Source: SSC4 sp964443225
GTDB taxonomy: Bacteria > Chloroflexota > Anaerolineae > SSC4 > Amarolineaceae
Direction: 5' to 3'
Assembly: GCA_964443225.1 (NCBI GenBank)
Contig: CAYUCC010000022.1
Coordinates: 6,910 to 70,909 of the forward strand
DNA length: 64,000 bases
Numbering within the stretch: position 1 is the stretch's first letter; each line of letters starts with the position of its first letter. Both the position numbers and the translations under genes were made by a program. The notes beneath the pieces were generated by a model. It was not told the origin of the DNA and did not search any database. It was given only the letters and a program-made list of their open reading frames with translations. Shown here piece after piece: positions 58,728 to 64,000 of the stretch.

Positions 58728-61700
58728 GTGCAACTGAGCGGTCTCTTGCCCCTGGTGCGAGAAATTCCAGCCTATGCGACGCTTGCCGCTTCTGTGCAGG
58801 CGGCGGCTCCAGCGCAGCCACTGGCCGTGTTGGCGGGTGCGCGCCCTTACCTGGCGGCCGCGCTCATCGATGAGGTGCCCCGGCCTGTGCTGTTGTTGAC
58901 GGCGCGCAGTGACCATGCGCGGCGGTGGGTCGACCAGCTGCGCGCCTGGCTGCCGGTGCCCGAACGAGTTCTGCTCTTTGCCGACCCCGATGCCCTGCCC
59001 TACGAACGGATTGCCTGGTCGCGCGAAACACGTCAGCAGCGGCTGGAAGCCCTGGTTGCCCTCAGCCTGCCACCCCAACCCATCACCACCGCCGCCGCGC
59101 CGCCCGTGGTGGTGGCGTCGGCGCGGGCGCTGTCGTTTTTTACACTGCCCAAACGTGAGCTGACCCTGGCCCTGCGCCCGCTGCGCGTCGGCCAGGTCGT
59201 CGATCTGCCCGCCCTGGTGACCCGCTGGCTGGGCCTGGGTTACCGGCCCCAGCCCGTTGTCGAAGAACCGGGCACCTTCAGCCGTCGCGGCGGCATCATC
59301 GACGTTTGGGCGCCCAATCTGCCGTGGCCGCTGCGCCTGGAGCTGTTTGGCAACGAAATCGACAGTCTGCGCTATTTCAACCCGGCCACCCAACGCACAC
59401 TGACCGCAGCCGAGGGCCACGCGTCCGGTGGGCGTGTGCAGGAGGTCCTCGTCGGCCCGGCGTCCGAAGCACTGCCTCGTCACGGCCCGGCGGTGCGTGC
59501 TCACCTCGAACAGCTCGATCTCTCTGTGTGCCATGCCCCGGCCCAACACGACTTCACAACCGAGATCGACCAGCTTGTGGAAGGGACCGGTTTTCGCGGC
59601 GTGGAGTGGTACCTGCCGTACCTGTACAGCCAGCCCGCCACGCTGTTGGACTATCTCCCAACGCCCGGCCTGCTGCTCATCGACGACGGCGCCGAGCTGC
59701 TGGCCACCCTGGCCGATCTCCAGGGGCAGGCCGAACAGCTGCAGCGCGATGTCACAGCGGCGGGTGAACTGCCCGCTGGGGCGCGGCGCCCGTACGCCCT
59801 GCAGCCCGACCTGCGCCAACGCTTGAATGCCCTGGCGCCTGTACTGTTAGGCTACGGCGACCTCATGGGGCGGCCAACGAGCCAGGCGGGTGCCCTGGCG
59901 CGCTCGTTTCTGCCGGCACCCCATTTCGGCAGCCGCGTCCGCCGCGTGATCGACGAAGCCGAGGCGTGGCGCGCCGCGGGCCAGCGTGTGGTTTTGATCA
60001 GCCGTCAATGTGCGCGCCTCAACGATCTGTTCGTCGAAGCGGGTCATCCGGCCGCGCTGGGCGAGGACGTACTCGAGGTGCCGCGGCCGCGTTCGGTCAC
60101 CCTGCTACAAGGGACTATGGCGGAAGGCTGGATTCTGCGCAACGAAGAGGCACAGGGGCTGCTCCTCACCCTGTTGACCGATTCCGAAATTTTTGGCCTC
60201 AGCCGCCCGGCACCGCGGCGCATCGAACGCCAGCGACCCGTGGCGCCGGAATCCTTTTTTGCCGACCTGCAGCCCGGCGATTTCGTCGTGCACATGGAAC
60301 ATGGCATCGGCCAGTTCCGTGGCCTGGTGACGATGTCACTCGAGGGGATCGATCGCGAGTATCTGCATATCGACTACGCCCAGCATGACCGGCTGTACGT
60401 ACCTGTGCACCAGGCCGACCGCCTCACCCGCTACGTCGGCCCGGGCGAAACCCAACCCATCCTGCATCGCCTTGGCACCGCCGACTGGGAGCTGGTCAAG
60501 CAGCGGACGCGTAAGGCGGTGGCTAATATTGCCAGCGAACTTCTGGCCCTCTACGCCCGGCGTGAGCTGGTGGCCGGCCATGCGTACGCGCCCGATTCGG
60601 TGTGGCAGGAAGAGCTGGAGGGCTCGTTCCCCTACGTGGAGACCGAAGACCAGCTGCAGGCCATCGTCGAAGTCAAACAGGACATGGAACGTTCCCAGCC
60701 GATGGACCGCCTCATCTGCGGCGATGTGGGGTACGGCAAAACCGAAGTGGCACTGCGGGCAGGTTTCAAGGCAGTCATGGACGGCAAACAGGTGGCGGTG
60801 CTCGTTCCCACCACCGTGTTAGCCCAACAGCACTTCAATACCTTCGCCACGCGGCTCCAGTCGTACCCGGTGCAGGTGGCCATGCTCAGCCGTTTCCTCA
60901 CCGCGGGGCGCCAGGAGGACGTCCTCAAGGGGCTGCGTGAAGGGACCATCGACATCGTGATTGGCACCCATCGCCTGCTCAGCGCCGACATCGTCTTCAA
61001 GGATTTGGGTCTTTTGATCATCGACGAGGAACAGCGTTTCGGTGTAGGTCACAAGGAACGTCTCAAACAGCTGCGCACCGAGGTCGACGTACTTACTCTA
61101 TCGGCAACGCCCATTCCGCGTACCCTGCACATGAGCCTGACCGGTGTGCGTGACCTGAGCACCATCGACACGCCGCCCGAGGAACGGCTGCCGGTGAAAA
61201 CCACCGTGGGCGAATACGACGAGCAGATCATTCGACAGGCCATTCTGCGCGAACTCGACCGCGGCGGGCAGGTCTATTTCGTGCACAACCGCGTGATAGG
61301 CATCGAACAGATGGCCCAGCGTGTCCACCACATCGTGCCCGAAGCACGGGTGGGGGTGGGGCATGGCCAGATGCCGGAACGCCAGCTCGAACGTGTGATG
61401 CTGGACTTTGCCAACGGTGACATCGATGTACTGGTCTGCACGACCATCATCGAGAGCGGCCTCGACATTCCCAACGTCAATACCATCATCATCAATCGTG
61501 CCGATCACTACGGCCTGGCCCAGCTGTACCAGCTGCGCGGCCGCGTCGGGCGCAGCGCCGTACGCGCCTACGCCTACCTGTTCTACGATCGTGGCGCGAC
61601 CCTGTCGTCGGTGGCGCGGCGACGCCTCGAAGCGATCCTGGAGGCCAGCGAACTGGGTGCCGGTTTGCGGATTGCCATGCAGGATCTGGAGATTCGGGGT

Positions 61701-62366
61701 GCCGGCGAGCTGTTGGGCGCACGTCAGCACGGCCACATCGCCGCCGTTGGTTTCGACCTGTACGCACGCCTGCTGGCCCAGGCCGTCGAAGATGCCCGTG
61801 CCGAGCGTGATCGCGGCACCCCGCGCGACGATCGGCGCAAACCCGGCGTGCTGACCGATGCCCTGGCGCCCGCAGTGACGCTCGACCTCCTGCTCGACGC
61901 ACGTCTGCCCGCCGATTATGTCGAAGAGGCAGCTCTGCGTTTGCAGCTGTACCGGCGGATCGCCGGGCTCTCCGATCTGGCTGCAATCAACGACCTGCGC
62001 CAGGAGTTGACCGATCGTTTTGGGCCACCGCCAGCGGCTGTCGAGAACCTGCTGTATCAGGTGCGCATCAAAGGTCAGGCCGTGCGCGCCGGCGTGACCG
62101 CCATCGGGCGTGAGAATGATCAGATCGTGATCAAGGGTGATTGGCTGCTCCGTGCCGACACGCGTGCCCTCCAGGCGCGGCTCGGACCGCTCCCACGCAT
62201 CATCCGCGGCCAGGTCTGGCTGCCGCTGCAAGCCGCCGACTGGCAGTCCGCCCTGGCGCGCGTGCTGGAGATCCTGGGCGAAGAGGCGGCGCGTGACTCC
62301 CTCCTCCCTACTCCGTACTCCCTACTCCCTAAGCCGGACAAGCCGGAACCAAACAGGACGTCTTGA
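58728..62366 (+). CDS. mfd: Transcription-repair coupling factor Mfd
   Basis: The 1212-residue protein starts at GTG 58728 with ggag nearby. It has the UvrB-like N-terminal part (DPDALPYERIAWSRE, FSRRGGIIDVWAP), the RNA-polymerase-interacting domain (DFVVHMEHGIGQFRGLVTM, DYAQHDRLYVPV), helicase motif I LICGDVGYGKTEVALRA, DEEQRFGVGHKERL, SATPIPRTLHMSLTGVRDLS and IIESGLDIPNVNTIIINRAD, then a TRCF domain. It displaces stalled RNA polymerase and recruits UvrA. The last ~22 residues (LLPTPYSLLPKPDKP and on) are encoded by a dispersed repeat and are unlike Mfd. Confidence 0.96.
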   Translation: MQLSGLLPLVREIPAYATLAASVQAAAPAQPLAVLAGARPYLAAALIDEVPRPVLLLTARSDHARRWVDQLRAWLPVPERVLLFADPDALPYERIAWSRETRQQRLEALVALSLPPQPITTAAAPPVVVASARALSFFTLPKRELTLALRPLRVGQVVDLPALVTRWLGLGYRPQPVVEEPGTFSRRGGIIDVWAPNLPWPLRLELFGNEIDSLRYFNPATQRTLTAAEGHASGGRVQEVLVGPASEALPRHGPAVRAHLEQLDLSVCHAPAQHDFTTEIDQLVEGTGFRGVEWYLPYLYSQPATLLDYLPTPGLLLIDDGAELLATLADLQGQAEQLQRDVTAAGELPAGARRPYALQPDLRQRLNALAPVLLGYGDLMGRPTSQAGALARSFLPAPHFGSRVRRVIDEAEAWRAAGQRVVLISRQCARLNDLFVEAGHPAALGEDVLEVPRPRSVTLLQGTMAEGWILRNEEAQGLLLTLLTDSEIFGLSRPAPRRIERQRPVAPESFFADLQPGDFVVHMEHGIGQFRGLVTMSLEGIDREYLHIDYAQHDRLYVPVHQADRLTRYVGPGETQPILHRLGTADWELVKQRTRKAVANIASELLALYARRELVAGHAYAPDSVWQEELEGSFPYVETEDQLQAIVEVKQDMERSQPMDRLICGDVGYGKTEVALRAGFKAVMDGKQVAVLVPTTVLAQQHFNTFATRLQSYPVQVAMLSRFLTAGRQEDVLKGLREGTIDIVIGTHRLLSADIVFKDLGLLIIDEEQRFGVGHKERLKQLRTEVDVLTLSATPIPRTLHMSLTGVRDLSTIDTPPEERLPVKTTVGEYDEQIIRQAILRELDRGGQVYFVHNRVIGIEQMAQRVHHIVPEARVGVGHGQMPERQLERVMLDFANGDIDVLVCTTIIESGLDIPNVNTIIINRADHYGLAQLYQLRGRVGRSAVRAYAYLFYDRGATLSSVARRRLEAILEASELGAGLRIAMQDLEIRGAGELLGARQHGHIAAVGFDLYARLLAQAVEDARAERDRGTPRDDRRKPGVLTDALAPAVTLDLLLDARLPADYVEEAALRLQLYRRIAGLSDLAAINDLRQELTDRFGPPPAAVENLLYQVRIKGQAVRAGVTAIGRENDQIVIKGDWLLRADTRALQARLGPLPRIIRGQVWLPLQAADWQSALARVLEILGEEAARDSLLPTPYSLLPKPDKPEPNRTS
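62304..62334. repeat. Dispersed CTCCCTACTCC repeat inside the mfd 3' end
   Basis: ctccctactccgtactccct and further units form short tandem copies. Read on the other strand they match the repeat at 34212-34238. They encode the odd LLPTPYSLLPK tail of Mfd. Confidence 0.8.
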
Positions 62367-62424
62367 CCCGAGAACATCCCTGGATTACACTGATCATGAC
62401 GAAACCGCTTGGATGAGGTGCGCC

Positions 62425-63954
62425 ATGACAACACAACTGCTGACCGAGAAATACGCCAACGACTTGGATGGTGTGTTAGGTTGCTATGATCGGATCATGA
62501 TCACCGGTAGCTTGCCTAACTTGTGCCATCCCAAAGGCATCACGCATCACATGTACGCCAACGGGATACGCATCTTTGACTACCCGCGTTGGGCAGAGCC
62601 GATAGGAGATGTGATTCGTAAGAATGCCGAGTCGATTGCTGAAGCACACGGTCTGACCATCGAGCACTTGCGGAAGAAGAAGTTTCGCAAGGAAGATCGC
62701 ATCCAAGCAATCTTGTGCGAGCGCGGGACACAGCCTGGTTTGGTCCACATCTTCAGTGCGGTAGAAACCTGTGTGAGCTTCCGGCCGTGGTATGATAAGG
62801 CCAAAGGTTATAACTATCTGAAGCCCGACAGTGGCAAATGTCTGCACTACTACTTCTACTTCATCGACCCCGATTTAGGTTTATGCCACCTGCGCGTACC
62901 CACGTGGTGTCCGTTCAATCTCCAATTCTACTGCAACGGGCATGCTCGTCTGGCTATGCAGTTGGCTAGCCAAGGCATTGCCTACGAGTTGCTGGACAAT
63001 GCGTTTGGGCACATTGCCAACTACGAACTGGCCAATCAACTGGCAATGGCATGGGACTGCGATTGGCTACGCGACAAGCTGGATGGCTGGGCACAATACT
63101 ACTGTCCTGTCATTGCCTCCTTGCAGATGAGCTACTACTGGGGACTGATGCAAGTCGAATATGCGTTCGATCTGGTGTTCAAGACGCGCGAGTCGCTGAG
63201 TGCGTTTTACCCTCTTCTCCTGGAAACCCTTATCCATGCCGTCAAGCCGCAAGACATTGCGACCTTTCTCGGCAAACAGTTGCGCAGCAACTACCAAGGC
63301 GAGAGCGGCAACAACCTCAAGACCCGCCGCGAGATGGGCACCTGCATCCGGCATCATATGGGACCGGTCGCCATCAAGATGTACGACAAGTTCAGCCGTA
63401 TCCTGCGTATCGAATGCACCGTCAACAATGTCTCCTTCTTTCGCCATCGCCGCGAAGTCGAGCATCGCAACGGTGAAAAGACAAAGGAATGGGCGCGCAT
63501 GAGAAAGTCCGTCTGTAGCCTGCCAGCGCTGCGCGAATTACTCGCAGACGCCACGCAACGCTATCTCAAGTTTCTGTCTGATATCGAAACGCCTGAAGTC
63601 GGTGTGCAAGCTCTGGACCACTTAACCCACACGCTGGTCGAAGGCCAGCATCGCTACACGGGTTTTGATCTTCTCTCTGAGAAGAATGCCTTCTTGTTCA
63701 GACTCCTCGTACGCGGCGAGTTCGTTATCAGCGGTTTCACCAACAAAGCGCTCCGTGAGTCCCTGCCCGAGTATTCCTCAGCCAAAGTCAGCCGTCTGCT
63801 CAAGCGTTTGCGCGCCTTCAAACTGATCAAAAAAGTCGGCCAACGTTACAAGTACTACCTAACAGACTTCGGTCGCCTAATCGTCACCACTGCACTCAAG
63901 TTGCGGGACATGCATGTCATCCCTGCACTCGCCCACGCCACACTGGAGGCCTAA
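62425..63954 (+). CDS. Conserved ~500-residue protein of unknown function, possibly element-borne
   Basis: ATG 62425 gives 509 residues. Motifs include YDRIMITGSLPNLCHPKGIT, IRIFDYPRWAEP, KCLHYYFYFIDPDLGLCHLR, VPTWCPFNLQFYCNGHARLA, HHMGPVAIKMYDKFSRILRI and VNNVSFFRHRREVEHR. The C-terminus (SSAKVSRLLKRLRAFKLIKK) looks like a winged helix, hence occasional annotation as MarR-like. I recall this as a widespread family, often multi-copy within a genome, that behaves like a mobile gene although it lacks a known transposase domain. Terminal repeats were not established. The mfd-side repeat and the palindrome at the right edge may be flanks. Confidence 0.7.
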   Translation: MTTQLLTEKYANDLDGVLGCYDRIMITGSLPNLCHPKGITHHMYANGIRIFDYPRWAEPIGDVIRKNAESIAEAHGLTIEHLRKKKFRKEDRIQAILCERGTQPGLVHIFSAVETCVSFRPWYDKAKGYNYLKPDSGKCLHYYFYFIDPDLGLCHLRVPTWCPFNLQFYCNGHARLAMQLASQGIAYELLDNAFGHIANYELANQLAMAWDCDWLRDKLDGWAQYYCPVIASLQMSYYWGLMQVEYAFDLVFKTRESLSAFYPLLLETLIHAVKPQDIATFLGKQLRSNYQGESGNNLKTRREMGTCIRHHMGPVAIKMYDKFSRILRIECTVNNVSFFRHRREVEHRNGEKTKEWARMRKSVCSLPALRELLADATQRYLKFLSDIETPEVGVQALDHLTHTLVEGQHRYTGFDLLSEKNAFLFRLLVRGEFVISGFTNKALRESLPEYSSAKVSRLLKRLRAFKLIKKVGQRYKYYLTDFGRLIVTTALKLRDMHVIPALAHATLEA

Positions 63955-63983
63955 AATTCTTGTTTTTTATGCAAGGAGTTGAC

Positions 63984-64000
63984 GGAGTAGGACCTACTCC
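63984..64000. repeat. 8-bp palindrome GGAGTAGG-A-CCTACTCC at right edge
   Basis: A perfect palindrome made of the GGAGTAGG motif seen in the mfd tail and at 34214. It lies 30 bp after the preceding stop and may continue outside the window. Confidence 0.7.

Overview
The window looks like a chromosomal segment of an uncultured, moderately high-GC Chloroflexota bacterium (Anaerolineae/Caldilineae-like). That is an inference from gene content: large AfsR/SARP-type regulators with NB-ARC and TPR domains, GT-C membrane proteins, a small 'YLAYLVRLWR' protein, Thr/Pro-rich lipoproteins and a pgpH-ybeY-dgkA block. No rRNA, tRNA or CRISPR array was seen.

Region 1 (1-23.7 kb) is an accessory island rich in proteases, all on the + strand. 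It holds the 3' end of a CHAT-like gene, an M64-type metallopeptidase lipoprotein interrupted by one in-frame TGA, a CYTH-like protein, a papain-family C1 peptidase, a caspase-like clan CD protein, a CHAT protein fused to a GATase-like domain, a remnant resembling a DNA/RNA non-specific endonuclease, a CHAT-TM-TPR protein, a FecR-like lipoprotein, three tandem secreted TPR-CHAT proteins and a BNR beta-propeller protein. Recent rearrangement is visible: a 143-bp tandem duplication, an internal gene fusion, and very similar CHAT domains in the three tandem paralogues.

Region 2 (23.7-25.7 kb) carries toxin-antitoxin material: an N-terminally truncated HigB with intact HigA, and a complete HicAB pair behind a strong, apparently leaderless promoter. 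A PaaI-type thioesterase lies between them. A second, solitary HicB with an internal deletion lies at 40.5 kb.

Region 3 (25.7-41.7 kb) is mixed: an AfsR-like regulator, intergenic repeats, a secreted protein, two GT-C membrane proteins, a lipoprotein esterase, a two-component system joined by short overlaps or gaps to a nucleotidyltransferase-like protein and an ABC transporter, a flavodoxin and a glutaminyl-peptide cyclotransferase lipoprotein.

Region 4 (41.8-45.5 kb) is a cassette of a small membrane protein, a NodU/CmcH carbamoyltransferase, an SGNH hydrolase and a DUF5989 protein, probably acting on an exported glycan or metabolite.

Region 5 (45.5-62.4 kb) is mostly housekeeping: pgpH, ybeY, dgkA, a glucodextranase-N-like lipoprotein, an alcohol dehydrogenase, a hydrolase/acyl-CoA-ligase fusion, an M17 aminopeptidase, an anti-sigma-like protein, DegV, an ECF sigma factor, a Thr/Pro-rich membrane protein, pth and mfd.

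The window ends with a member of a widespread family of about 500 residues, suspected to be mobile. Long imperfect palindromes placed at gene stop codons, and GGAGTAGGG-type dispersed repeats that supply the last codons of two genes, recur in regions 3-5.
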